DNA from: Vitrella brassicaformis | Lineage: Eukaryota; Sar; Vitrellaceae | DNA: 64,000 nucleotides | Assembly (NCBI GenBank): GCA_001179505.1 | Contig: CDMY01000478.1 | Location: 1-64,000, forward strand | Direction of reading: 5' to 3' | In this document: in pieces, positions 45,001 through 56,343 of the stretch | Layout of the letters: each line of letters starts with the position of its first letter | Position numbering within the stretch: position 1 is the first letter of the stretch | Made by a program: the position numbers and the translations under genes | The notes under the pieces: model-generated | Database searches by the model: none | Told to the model about the DNA's origin: nothing | What the model saw: only the letters and a program-made list of their open reading frames with translations

Positions 45001-45522
45001 TAGGGCATTCGCCACACAGACGGAGGGAAGGAGTCCCATTGCGACGGCCATCCTTCCTCGTGTGGACATGACTACAAGCGAGTGCACTCACCGCTTTCTC
45101 ATTCTGTGCGGTGCGACTGTGTCGGTGTGTGTTCAGGTGCCGCTTTCCGTCTGCTCGATGATCCATAGCGAAGCGAGGAGCGTGCTACGCCATCCCACCG
45201 CCACCGTCACAGATGACCTCTTCATGGCCTCCGTCGACCAACTCTTCGTGCTGGTGAGGAATGACTCGGCAGCCTCGAGTGAGTGTGAATGTAAGTGTGC
45301 GTGTGTGTGCGCGGCTGTAGGTCAGAGAGGTGAGGGAGGCAGCCTCGGCCGTCGTCAGCCGCCATGAAGCAGGCAGGATGTTCGACTCGTTCCGGTCCGC
45401 GGGCACGCGGCTTTGCGCATCTGTACACATACACGTGTGTACACACATATACATACATATGTGTGTGTGTATGTGTACAGGTTTGGGTGTCGGCGGCTCT
45501 GCAGAGGGCAGAGAGAGGCGGC
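45001..45522 (+). CDS. Possible exons of a small helical protein
   Basis: After a TGTTCAG acceptor at 45136, CSMIHSEARSVLRHPTATV and DDLFMASVDQLFVL are open to a CTG|GTGAGG donor at about 45252. After GCTGTAG at 45321 the exon VREVREAASAVVSRHEAGRM continues in phase with FDSFRSAGTRLCAS. The next acceptor near 45480 leads to VWVSAALQRAERGG and TGA at 45522. The upstream start is not found. Helical composition, no domain recognised. It ends 19 bases before the next plus-strand gene, so the two could belong together. Confidence 0.4.
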
Positions 45523-45540
45523 TGATTCGATTGTGTCGCA

Positions 45541-46088
45541 ATGGCCGACAGAGACAGAGAAAATCAAAAGTTCAACTCGTACGTCAAAGGCCCGCTGACG
45601 ACTGTCATGAAGGGAGCGCTGTCCACAGCCGGCGCATCTACCACTTTGGCCCGCACCATACCGTCGGCTTCCGAGCTGACGATCAATCGGGTCGAGAGGG
45701 AGATCGAGACACTCAAGGCCACACTGACTCGCCAGGTGACTGACAGGCAGACACTCACCACTGAGGCAATGACTGATTGATTAATGAATCACTGTGAGTG
45801 AATCAGGTACTCAGCAGCGTGGAGCGACAGTCCGTCATCGCCATGAAGAAGAATCTTGACGACATCCGCACGGCCGCCTCCACCAACCGAGATGCGCTCC
45901 GCCACCTCACGCCAGTGCAGAAGACGCACCTGGTGGCGATGATCGACAGCGCAAGGCCGTCCATCGAGACAAAGTAGGTGCGCACGGCACTGACCTGCCA
46001 GAGAGAGAAAATCACTCACTCACCTGCGTGTGTTGAATGCATTGGATGGACCAGGATGAACAAGCTGCTGCCGCAGGGGCGCGAGTGA
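45541..46088 (+). CDS. Small coiled-coil protein of 131 residues
   Basis: Three exons (45541-45735, 45807-45973, 46055-46088) join exactly in phase. The protein starts MADRDRENQKFNSYVKG, contains SELTINRVEREIETLKATL and VERQSVIAMKKNLDDIR, and ends PQGRE before TGA. Charge and hydrophobic spacing suggest two helices. No signal peptide or known domain. An in-frame stop precedes the ATG, supporting this start unless the upstream exons splice in. Confidence 0.6.
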
Positions 46089-46468
46089 GTCACTGAGTGA
46101 GTGACTGAGTGAGTGACAGGCGGACACAAAGGTGAGAGGCTGTGCGGACGGCTCTGCACGACGTGGAGGTGCTTGAGGTAGTCTGACTCGTTCTTTCTTT
46201 TTGTATCTCTCTGTGCCTGCGACCGCCTGCCTGTCTCTGTCCGGATGCTTTCATGTTTTGAACGTGTGAATGTCTGTTTTGAGACCGACAGACACATTCG
46301 TTATTGGTTCATTCACACAGTCGAAGGCAAACACACAGTCGAAGGCCACGATCAGCAGGGCACTCATCCACACACATACCAAACACAAGAACGACACGCA
46401 CACAGCCACGTGGAAAAGTGTGTGTGTGTGCGCCTGGGAGGGCTGAAGTGGCCACCAGGGCGGCAACG

Positions 46469-47144
46469 TCACTCGCGTGAGCAGCAGCAGTATGGTTGCC
46501 TGGCGAGATTATCAGATGCGACAGTGGACATGGATGCAGCGACGATGGAGATCATCATCCAGGCACCTGCACACACACACACACAGATGGATGGATGGGT
46601 GGCTTGTGTGTGTGTGTGCTGACCGAGGAGAGGCGGGAACTCGTTGGTGAACATCTTCAGCGGGCCATTCTGCACACAGAGATACGAACACCGGATCAAA
46701 CACCCACTCGGCGAGGGAAGCAGCACCTTCCTGCACACCATCATCCATACACACACACACACACACATGCGCGTTGACGTGTGTGCATTGAGACATCGGT
46801 CAGTGGCGTACTGTGATGGTGCCCTCAGGGTTCAGCACACGCATACACGCACACACACAGACCCCGCTCATCATCCACACACTCGCGTACCTGCAGGGCG
46901 TGTGGCCCGTACGGAGTTTCCGCGCCGTTCTGCCGACGAACGACCAAAAGAGACCCAACACGATCGTCGCGATACCTGCAGCACAGGCACACACACACGA
47001 ACACACAGAAATGGGCACATGGCAGGCACACAAGCATATTGCGTGTGCATCATTCACATGTACCTGGAAGTCGAGGGCCATAAGGTTGCCGAACGCCAGC
47101 ACGAAGATCGTGCTCCAATTCGGTTCGGCGTTGGCGAAAGTCGC
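46469..47144 (-). CDS. Membrane-protein exons, possibly a sodium:solute symporter-like fragment
   Basis: The minus strand shows an exon 47144 to about 47064 with STIFVLAFGNLMALDFQ, a string reminiscent of SSF/SLC5 transporters, then one with GIATIVLGLFWSFVGRTARK (about 46978-46892), a short one with NGPLKMFTNEFPPLL (about 46672-46627) joined in phase to MMISIVAASMSTVASDN and CCCSRE before TGA at 46469. The first junction does not keep frame with these splice sites, so an exon is missing or the locus is broken. SSF proteins have 12 or more helices; only three or four are visible. Confidence 0.35.
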
Positions 47145-48219
47145 CTGAATGCACACATGCAGACACCACACACACTCATGTGAGCGCCACGCATATCCCA
47201 TCCATCCATTTGTGCACTCGCTGCTGCGTACGTAGGCGTCTAGAGAGTCTCTCATCCCGCCTCAGACGATGGGCGTGTCGCCACAACGATACGCGGGGCC
47301 CTTGTCAGGGCCTGCATCGGCACCCAGACAGAGGGGCGTGAAGCGGCACTGCCTCCGCCTCCCATTGCTGTGGGTGCCTGTCTGCACACAGACAGACAAG
47401 ACACAGAAGAGCACGAGATGCAGACAGATGTCTCCTTTCCTCCTCACTGTATCCATCTATCCCCACCAGCTCACCTCTTTCTCGGTTGTCGTCTCGCAAC
47501 TAGATCCCTCAAGCAACGCCTCTCCGAACGCTCACTCGGTCTGATGTCACACACAACCAACGGGGGAAAACCACGTGCACTCACCAGGTCCACTCACTCA
47601 CAATCACAGGAGATCTGTGCGCGCCTGTGTTGTCACCTTGCCGATCTCCAATCGCACGATAGCGACGACCCACGGACGCAGTCTGTCTCAGATCTGTACA
47701 AGGTCAATGAACAGAAGAGCATCCACCGTTGCCTTCATGTCAAGCGCATTCCATCCCTTTCTGTGGGGTTCATCCAGCGCTTACCACAGCCGGCTGTGCG
47801 TGGCAGGGGGAGTTGAGTGATGATTGATGGGCCTCAGAGAGATCTCAGCAAACCCTGCAGCCCGTAACCCTGCAGCCCATAACCCTGCACCCCATAAACC
47901 CTTGACCCGACGATTGCATTTGCTTTGGCGGAGGGCCGCTATCGCGTGATTGAGAAACCGTTGTGCTCGTGAGCATGCGTGAGTGCTGTGATTAGCGCAT
48001 TTCGATCAGCAGCCTCAGCCAAGAGGGCCTCTCGCCGGTAAGCCATGGCGATGGATGGATGGGTGGATGACCCCCTCATGGACACGCACACACGCGCGAC
48101 TCGTGGCTTGACGGATGGCGTGTGTGCTGCAGGTGGGCAGCAGACAGAAACGACCGCATCTCCCATCCATCAGTAACACAAGAGTGAAGTCTGCTGCTTG
48201 CTTCACTCGGTGACGGAGG
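47145..48219. other. No supported gene; short tandem repeat inside
   Basis: Open frames near 47260-47820 lack coding character. It holds the AACCCTGCA-type repeat at 47857-47905 and GGAT repeats near 48055. It probably includes the promoter of the plus-strand family gene at 48220. Confidence 0.45.
47857..47905. repeat. 15-bp tandem repeat, about three copies
   Basis: Units of CCTGCAGCCCGTAAC type: the copies end CGTAAC, CATAAC and CATAAA. The CCCTAAA-like look is superficial; the unit is 15 bases, not a telomere heptamer. Confidence 0.7.
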
Positions 48220-50366
48220 ATGTCTGACACTGCTGCTGCTGGAGATGACGGCCGTCAGGTGAGGCTGCAGCCATGAAGGGGGTCATGGTGATGTCAGCTC
48301 ATCGTTCACTCTTCTGTGTGTGTGTGAGATAACAGGCCACATCTGCCGCTGCTGCAAGCGATGAGGATCAGCGACGCCCAGAGAGGGAGAGGAAACTCAG
48401 GCAAACCATCGCAGACACGGTAGAGCAAATGACTCAGACAGGCTGAATGAAGCACTGACTCACTCGCTGTCGCTCTTCTGTGTGTCTTTGCCTTTGTGCA
48501 GCCTGGTCTTGTCAACTGCATCACGGCCTTTCTGCCCCTGTATCTGCTCGGCCTGCTGTCGACCACGGCCTGGGACCCCACAGCGCCCACACACAGCCAC
48601 CTCACCATCGACAGCACCAACAGCAACGAGCGGTCGGTGTGGCAGCGGGTCCCTCTCGCTCTCGGCACCCAATGGGCCAACAAACTCACTCGGCTGACGA
48701 CAATTACGTTGCGCTATCCCGTCGGCGCGGCTCTGTGGTGCATCGACGTCTTTATCACCGTGATCGAGGGCCATGTTGCCGGCCGGCGGGCTGCCAATAT
48801 GAATGGCGGCACCCTGCGCACCATCACATTGGAAGGCGTGAGATTGGCTGAGAGGGAGATGAGTACCGTCGGCCGACCACAGCAGCTACCCCCTGACCAG
48901 ATCCCGCCTCTCGTCCCGCCTCCATCCCTTGATGCACTCACGACCATCACTGGCCTCCTCGACGATCATCACGACCTGGCTGACAGAGGCTGGCGGATGC
49001 CGTCACTCGAGACAGTGGAGCATCACCGGTGGGGGGCCGATAAGCTGGGCCGCCTCATCTGCTCGTCAGAGTCGCTGCAGCTCATTTGTGGGGATCTGCC
49101 GGCGGCCGAGGAGTGGGCCAGTGTGTTCGAGCGCATGCCCGAGGCAGCTGCTGGGCAGCGGGGGCCCCTTGCAGGTCTGCGGAGTATCGGCACTATCGAT
49201 CTGGGCTTCGATGCTGACCGGGCGCGGGCAGCGGTGGACAGACTGCAGGTAACTTACCACCAATGGATGCACGTGTCAGCGAGGTGTTAACGGTGATCTC
49301 ACCATGGGTGTGTGCTGTAGGTGGCGCTCACGTCACGTGGCTGCCGCCGGTCGCTCACTCAGCTGGTGGTGTCGATGAGCGATTGGATCATCGACAGTCG
49401 TGTCCTTCCCCTGTTGCAGTCCCTCGACTCGCTACACAACACGTGCTGCCGACCCGAAGCCGAAGTCGCCGTCGAGTACCTTGATGCTTACTTTTTCGAC
49501 CTGTCGTTCTTCTACAGCGACGATTTTCCCACCAACCCCTCCCCCCTCTTCAAGACGGCCATCCAGGCGGCCGCACGGAAGGTAGACGAGGTGAGGTATG
49601 TCATCAGCCAGCATGACCTCACCCACCCCGTCGACAGCCCCAGCCAGGCGGCCATCGACCTCGCCAAGACACTCACATTCGACAAGGTGGAGGACGTGTG
49701 GGTCAACGACGCCGATGGCTTCATCCCCCCTCCCAACGCCCCCTCACCGCAGCCCACCATCATCACACACCTGCAGCAGTTCCCAAGGGCCACATGCTTG
49801 GAGGTCAACAGCGGTGTGGGCAGTGCTGCGGGTCGGCTGATGGCAGAGAAGATGCCCAGGGTGGTCGAGTGGTTGGAGTTCAACTCAGCTGTGAGTGGAG
49901 AGGACAGAAGGGCCGTGTTGGAGGCGGTGGGGGCGAGGAGGGAGGTCGACACTGTCGAGGTCGATGAGGTCAGTCTCGCTGAGGGCGCATTGGACGGCTG
50001 GCAATCGGACTGCTGCCCATCGATTCACAACCTAGTCATGCATCTGTCAGCTACCCAATGGATTCCAATAAACACTTCTGGCTGGCTCATTTTATGTGTG
50101 CATTGCTGCCGTCTGTGTGCTGTCATTCAGTGCCCGATGGTTTGGAGGCCTCTGCGGCTGCCGAGCTCATCCGCGACGGCGTCTCATCAATCGTGGGTGG
50201 CGTCCGAGGCCTAAGGCGTTTGACGCTGACATTGCGGTGCGGTAAAGCCGTTCGCGGCGCCATTGCGCTGCTGCTTCCAGACGGCACAGAGGTCGGTGAC
50301 AACTTCACCACCACCACAAGTCACCGCACCGTCTTCATTCGCCTGGACGTAACTCGTCGCTCTTAG
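48220..50366 (+). CDS. Second member of the F-box-like/leucine-rich gene family
   Basis: Exons 48220-48258, 48336-48419, 48502-49248, one from 49321 to about 49970, and a last one from about 50132 to TAG at 50366. An acidic start (MSDTAAAGDDGRQ) is followed by LVNCITAFLPLYLLGLL, in the place of the F-box-like segment of the 8.7-12.3 kb gene. Shared motifs include TVIEGHVAGRR (there AIVEGHAAGRR), GQRGPLAGLRSIG, LTSRGCRRSLTQLVV, and the C-terminus DGTEVGDNF then RLDVTRRS. This gene lacks the Tudor-like exon and the Pro-rich tail. The donor of the penultimate exon is uncertain because the obvious GTCAGT site leaves the wrong phase. Function inferred only from weak F-box resemblance. Confidence 0.65.
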
Positions 50367-51758
50367 AGGGTGAGAACAGGCAGAGCAATGAATCATTGCC
50401 TTCACATAACGTGTGTGTGTTGATGTGTTTTCCAGGCTGTGTGTCGAGAGCATACGACATGACACAACAGCATCCTACCGTAGCACTCACACCCCGTAGA
50501 AAGAGAGGGAGGGAGGGAGGGTGTAACGGATGGATGGACGGAGACCTGGTATGCCATTGTATACCTGGCGGCTGTCTTTGCCCATGACTGCGGTGGACAA
50601 GTGTGCGCCTCAGTCATTCCGCCGCCCCTCTGGTCGGCAACTGCTTGAGCAGTTGTGTCACACGTATGCTATCATCGGGGTTGTGATTGTGTGTTGGTGG
50701 TGCTGAAGGGCTGCCTATCGCTGCCATGCTGGTGCGTGTGTGTGTGTGTGTGTGTGGGCGTGTGGGCGTGTGTGGGCGTGTGGGTGGCTCGTCGGGCTGT
50801 CTGCCCGAGCGCACACATGAAGACACCACGTTACGCAGCTTTACTGCTGACTGCCTGGCGGGCGGGGTGTCTGAATGGTTGCTGCTGTGTGCCGGCTGAC
50901 GCGGCCCATCCCACCACACACACACACACACACACACACGGGGCACAATACAAACATCAACCCTCACATCAAGAGGCAGGTAGGTTGCGCTTGGTGTGCC
51001 CCCACCCCCACTCAAGCTGCTGCCATGTCCCTTAGTGCGTGTCTGTGTCTGAGCGTCCGCACGTGGCTCGTGGGTGGACTGATGGACCCGTTTATCGACT
51101 GGCTGACTTCCATCTGTGTCTGCGTGTGTGTGCGTCGGTCTCTGTGTTAGTGTGAAGCTGTGTGAAGTTCCATCGCGAAGCCATTCATCGCGTCATCCAG
51201 CCATCCATTATCTCACGGCTATGCAGTCTCTGTTGACACACGCAGTCGAGAAGCGTCCACCCACACACCTCACACTGACACACACACAGCACGACCCTTT
51301 GTTTGGTGAGTTCATGGCTGATCGATGGCCCAGAGGTGCAGCTGTGCACCTGCACACCGTCGCCAAGAACGATCTCCACCCAGCAAACAGAGTCAACACA
51401 GCGGGCCAGCATGCATCTGTCTGTCTGTCTGTGCTACGTGGCTTGGCTTGTCGGCTGTGTGCCCTGTGTGCCCTCTGCGTACCATTCCTCAACACCCCAC
51501 CCTCGACCCACAGAGAGAGACAGAGAGAGGGAGAGAGAGTGAGGTGGGCGGCCGGGAAGGAGAGAGCACGTCTCTAAGAGACAGACATACGAGGTCTCCA
51601 TCCATCCATCCGCCAAGTAGCCATGCGACACATACGTACAAACACGATAGGTACGGTGTTGTTGTCTCATGGCTGCATAGACACACAGCCTGGAACACAA
51701 CAACACACACAGTATGAGGGCGATGGACGCATGGGGCTGCCTCTTCCCGCCTCACCCT
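50367..51758. other. Convergent, microsatellite-rich, no supported gene
   Basis: Contains (TG)n near 50740, GTGGGCG repeats near 50760, (CA)n near 50925 and (GA)n near 51520. A minus-strand exon-like frame at 50725-50614 (contains DSIRVTQLLKQLPTRG) follows a plausible acceptor but has no clear upstream partner. Confidence 0.4.
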
Positions 51759-52360
51759 CTAAGAGCGACGCGTTGCAGTCAGGATCATGCCGTCTGACAT
51801 GTCATCCGTGTCGATGCTGAAGTTGTCGCCGACCTCTGTGCCGAGGTCGGGGAGCAGCTGCTGGATGGCGCCACGAATCACCAGCAGCTGCTCCCCGACC
51901 TGTAGGTAAGGGAGAAACAAACAGCCCATTGGATGCGGCCCGACACATACATACATACACACACACACATACATACCGCCTTCCTCGATGAAGACTTCCA
52001 GGTGATGGATCTCCGGCAGCAAATCCCATTCGTCTCCCCACTGCAGTCCGGCCTCGCCCTCTCCCAGCTCATCGACATACAAGTGCACACGCGCCAGCTT
52101 TCTCCCTGAACCGACCGCCTTCAGCAGCCCCAACACCTCGCCAGCAGGCGCCGAGTAGTAGACCCCCACCTCGTTCACCTGCGGCATCAACTTGGCCAAA
52201 TAGCACGCAGCCCTCAACGCGGAGCCGCCGCCCTGCATCCCGAGAGATGGGATCCGCCTCGGGCGAGAGGTGGCGGAGCAGAGCGGGGTCGGGTGTTGGT
52301 ATAGTGGGAGGGACACCGACCTCAATTGCTGATAGTGCCTTGCAGCCGTGGGCAGCCAAC
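51759..52360 (-). pseudogene. Truncated, frame-shifted third member of the F-box-like/leucine-rich family
   Basis: The minus strand reads VLAAHGCKALSAIEVGV and DPALLRHLSPEADP, then after one base the frame MQGGGSALRAACYLAKLMPQ, VNEVGVYYSAP and LLPEIHHLEVFIEEGG, a GTATGT donor, and a last exon ending LLPDLGTEVGDNF and TATRRS before TAG at 51759. The C-terminus matches the plus-strand gene ending at 50366. The one-base shift sits in TCTCGGGATG (extra G). The N-terminal two thirds of the family are absent. Tail-to-tail with the 48.2 kb member. Confidence 0.65.
51844..51901. repeat. Perfect 21-bp inverted repeat
   Basis: Bases 51844-51864 are the exact reverse complement of 51881-51901, separated by 16 bases. 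It spans the start of the last exon of the truncated family gene and the acceptor AG, so a transcript could form a very stable stem over the splice site. Confidence 0.9.
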
Positions 52361-53028
52361 ACACGCCCTGATCGACACACGAAGGGGGAGGTCAAGTAAA
52401 TCCCACTACTGCGTGCGTGTGCGTACCCTCCGGTTTTGTTGTTCCTGATCCACGCACAGAAGGAGAGTGGATCAATCCCCGCTGAAGCCTACCGGTGCTC
52501 TACGGACGGCGGTGGCTTGTTGCCTCTCTTGACGGTTGCCCCACTCACTGGTGTGACGCTGACGACACACAGACGTACCAATTGCGCCACGCCATGCTGT
52601 GTATGTCAGCATCTGTTCGTGTGTCATACTCTGTGGCGCAATGTATGCATGATGTCGATGTGTGGCGCCTGTTGTGGCCCTGTTGTGGCCCTTGGCCGCC
52701 GTCAGCGAGAGCTCCCAATGAATGAAAGACCTGTGCATGGGACGGCGGCGATGAATGGCACGCAGCAGAGAGACGACAGGTCAAGGCCACTCCAGGCGTT
52801 TGTGTACCTCTTCTACGAGCAGCTGTCGAGGCCCACCTCCCTCCTGTGCCATCGTGATCTGCAGCTCCGAAGAAGGCAACATCAATAGTTGGGAGATCCG
52901 TGTCGCCGTGCCTTCTGTGTGACGTACCTGAGCCTCCGCGCCCTGATAAATCTGCTCGATGCCATGACAACTCACTCGTTAGGGTCAAGCGTGCAGGGTT
53001 TTACACCCTACCACCCCACCATCGTCCG
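52361..53028. other. No supported gene
   Basis: A minus-strand frame near 52895-52781 (QITMAQEGGGPRQLLVEEVH) looks exon-like but has no recognised family or clear splice partners. Otherwise featureless. Confidence 0.4.
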
Positions 53029-53335
53029 ATGTCGAAGCGCAGTGGCTCTTCTGCCGCCGCAGCCGCAACGGAGAGGCTGACCAAGTATGTCAAGCAAGAG
53101 GAGAGGTCGACCGCTACCCCCGTCAGGATTCCCAGGGACAGCATTGTCATGGAGCTGAAAAGAGAAATCGCTGGCACTCTGGTCCGTGCTCAAGACTTGG
53201 AGCTGGTCGACGGCGATGGGAAGGTTATGGAGGTGAACCTCGACGCCTCGGTGACGGACGCACTAGCCGGACGCGGCGACTCTCAAGACATGCCCATCGT
53301 CTACAGATTTCCGAAAGAGGTATGCACACGTACAA

Positions 53336-53374
<39 letters not shown>

Positions 53375-54264
53375 CGGTGTTGCGTTGACATGTGCAGCGC
53401 CCTATGTACGAACTGAGTAAAATGCCGTCCGAACTCTATCGCAAGCCGTCCGATCTCGGCCTCAGCATCACACCGTGGAGAGAAGACCTGCCGACAGAGC
53501 CGTTCAACGAGCATTCATTCACCAAACCTGCGGGCGATGCAGACCATAACGCCGTGTTGAAGCTCGTTACCGACAAGATTCTTCCGGCAGTCCTCAGTCA
53601 CGTCCCACCAGGCAAATGGGCGTGGGCGGATGTCCAAGATCAGCGAGACGAGCTGAAAGGCGACGAGGACATGTCTTGTGACCTATCGGGCTCGCCTGGC
53701 GATATCATCATTCTGCCGGACCGCTATGTGAAGATTGGGGAGAGTGGGAAACACGAGCTCAAACTTAGCCTGCCGACCGCTCTGCAGATCACTGAGGTGG
53801 TGATTGAAGCCAAGAGCAAGACAGCGAAGATGGAGAAGAGCGGCAACTTCTCAGCTCAACTATGTGGACAGCTACTTATGACTAGGCAACATCAGAGGAC
53901 TGATCAGCCCATTCTCGGGCTGCTGATGGATGGAGAGGGATGTTGGCTGAGGGCGCTGAGCAAGGAGCGACATATTCAAGAGATATTCGTTTCGGTCCAC
54001 GAGGCAGCCAACCAGCTGACGCAGTACCTCCGAGGACGCGAGCCTCATATGAGGGCGTCGGCAGAGCCAACGGACGAAGACGAGGATGACGACTACGAAT
54101 TTGAGGGGAGAGAGGAGCACAGGGCCATTGTACGCCAGTCGCAGCTAAGGGCGTGCATCTCACAGTATGTGGAGGGCGTGAGAGAGGGACGAATCGCAAT
54201 CCCCCACGGGTGGACATGGGAAGCGAAAGAGATGAAGGAAGTCAGTGGACCAGAAGTGGTGTAA
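53029..54264 (+). CDS. Crinkler-like protein with ubiquitin-like N-terminus and PD-(D/E)XK-type nuclease-like region
   Basis: Two exons, 53029-53319 and 53398-54264, give 385 residues. Residues about 35-95 (IVMELKREIAGTLVRAQDLE, LVDGDGKVMEVNLDASVTDA) look like the ubiquitin-like header of Crinkler (CRN) proteins. The second exon has DIIILPDRYVKIG, then ITEVVIEAKSKTAK and AQLCGQLLMTRQ. A hydrophobic strand ending E-x-K after an acidic strand, followed by a helix with conserved Gln, is the usual PD-(D/E)XK core. CRN and related proteins of oomycetes, fungi and other eukaryotes often pair such a header with nuclease-type C-termini; here both assignments rest on motif reading and need profile searches. 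An acidic patch (TDEDEDDDYEFEG) follows. No signal peptide. The ATG at 53029 is the first in frame. Confidence 0.5.
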
Positions 54265-55532
54265 GTGTGATGGGTGGGTGACGGCTATGTTGGCATATGG
54301 CTGGCATGTTTGTCGCTATATGAGACACTGATAACGCTCACCCAAGCCATGAATCAATGGTGCGTGCTGCCTATGTCTTGGATGCGCCGTGAATCCGATT
54401 TTTCATTCGAAGTCTTGCCAGTGCTCGTCTCACAGCACGCGCACGTGCCAACACGGACAGACACACCTTCAAAACCACCACTCACCGCACCCTGCCCTGA
54501 GCAGTCACATGAGCAGTCACACGCAGCGTTAATCAGTCCACACGCAAACACATACACGCCACCACACGCATCGCATCAGCTTTGACAGCTCCCTCCGAAT
54601 TAAGCCAGAGCACGCTCGCATCACGCTCACATGAGTGAATGGCAAAAATCGGGTCTAACTCTCCAAAATCGAGCCTTGACCAGCAGTGAAAAAACGCACG
54701 AACTTGCCCTTCCCCCCCTCCCTCTGTCATCCACATTCACCGTCAAACACCGCCGGCAACCGATGCATGAGATGCCGTCGCGGATGCGTCGCTGCCTTCA
54801 TTGTATATCCCTCGTCGGTGTCAGTGTGTGAAATCAATGCACTGAGCAGCTTATTCAGTCAATCCATCATGATGCGAGAGAGTCCATGTGAAGACATATA
54901 TGAACAGCTTCTCTCAATCAGTCCTTGAAATGCAGGCCTTTACCAAGCTCCCTCACACCGACTTGACCAAAGTGTCTCGCAGAGAAAGGCGCGTTCGCCT
55001 GACTGCTCCACAAAGCCCCTTGTGTATGCACAAAGCCATACCGTCCGCCACTTCGCCCCTCCATGTGTCTGTCTATCCGACAGTCACCACATAATGAGTA
55101 GTTGGCTGCCGGCCCGACGATGAACTTGTGCATGTGCCGTCAGATGCATGTGCATCTGTCTGATCTGTCCGACCTCTCAGTCATCAGGCAGGTCGTCCCG
55201 CTGCCGCCTCAGTTCAGATGTCTATCAGCTCCATTGTCAGCTCACATCAGTAAACGTCGGTACCTATACACACACACAGACGGATGGCTGGCTGGCTGGC
55301 GGGCATAGCCTTTCGCCTCTTCCTCATGGCATACTGACCACAGACAAAGACAGGTGCGCATTGCATCTCATTAGCCTCCTAGCTGCACACTCACTCTTCT
55401 CTTGAACTCAGCCAGACTGCGAGCGGAACACCCACTCACACCCACACCCACACACACGCACACAACACAGAGAGGTGACGGTCGAGCGCATGGCGATGGG
55501 ATCAAGTCGTGTGTGTGTGGTTGGTGGCTCAC
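54265..55532. other. No supported gene
   Basis: Mostly low-complexity CA-rich DNA. A string CGTCGCTGCCTTCATTGTATAT near 54786 resembles the repeated last-exon unit at 40.8, 41.9 and 44.0 kb. Further minus-strand exons of the gene at 55533-55734 may lie here but were not identified. Confidence 0.4.
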
Positions 55533-55734
55533 AATCTGTCCAGATATCCGTCATGTCCTCGGCCCCCTCAATCATCAGGATGCGCTGCGGATCGTCCAGG
55601 AAGTCCTTAAGCTCTGCCACACAATACAATACACCCATACGCAGATGTGACATGCAGGATCTGCATGCTGTGCATACGCGGCTCACTCTTGAGGCCCTTC
55701 CTCCGATGCCGCTCAGCTTGTCCAGCCAGTCCAT
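55533..55734 (-). CDS. 5' exons of a small unrecognised protein
   Basis: ATG at 55734 (minus) starts MDWLDKLSGIGGRAS, with a GTGAGC donor near 55689. After a TGTGGCAG acceptor near 55617 an exon reads LKDFLDDPQRILMIEGAEDM then TDIWTD, with a GTGAGC donor at 55532. Both exons are clearly protein-like (acidic, helical). The 3' exons were not found. No family recognised. Confidence 0.45.
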
Positions 55735-56343
55735 TGCTGCGCACTGAATAGCCTCTCATACGGACCGCACGGCCAAGAAATGAAGCGACCCAAGAATAAT
55801 ACCCATCGGATCTTCTGCGACGGATGACGGATCGCTCATCCGCCGTCCTTGCCTTTGTTTGTCCACTTCTTCTTCTAAGCTCGCACTCCAGGGAGCTCGC
55901 AGGTCCCTCCGGGTACTCTTTTCCATTGTTGGAGCAGTTGCATTCGCAGGAATAGACGAGAAGCGAGAATCCAGTCACGCGAGGAAGCAAGGGACCCGGC
56001 ACCATCGTGTCCTGCCCGAGGACCGCGCAGATCCTACCAGAGAGTAAGTGGGATGAGACCATACACACACACTCACAGAGGAGGTCAGGCAGCCAGACCG
56101 ATGAGAAGGGACCCAGGTCCGAGGGTGGGCGAGTGCACACAGACCAGGCAGACGGGCCAGGGAGGTGTCGGCATGTGCGCATCACTGCCATGCACATCGC
56201 AAGGCAACACCCACCAGAGACTGAGGGGGACAGACAGGCACAGCACGCAGCACAAACTGTCATGAGTGGTGTCCATGGCTGGGTGGAGGCAACCTGTCCG
56301 CCCTTCTCATGTCTGTGTGTCGGCTTGTGTCTTGTGTGTCAGG
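55735..56343. other. Divergent interval, possible 5' untranslated exon
   Basis: Lies between the starts of the small minus-strand gene and the long plus-strand gene. A plus-strand stretch ending at about 56042 (DRADPTRE, GA|GTAAGT donor) splices in phase to the ATG-containing exon at 56343, so it may be a 5' leader exon or extra coding sequence without an ATG. Confidence 0.4.

Noticed and set aside
47857-47905. Interstitial telomere repeat (CCCTAAA-like)
   Set aside because: The unit is 15 bases with only partial CCCTAA resemblance and three copies; it is an ordinary tandem repeat.
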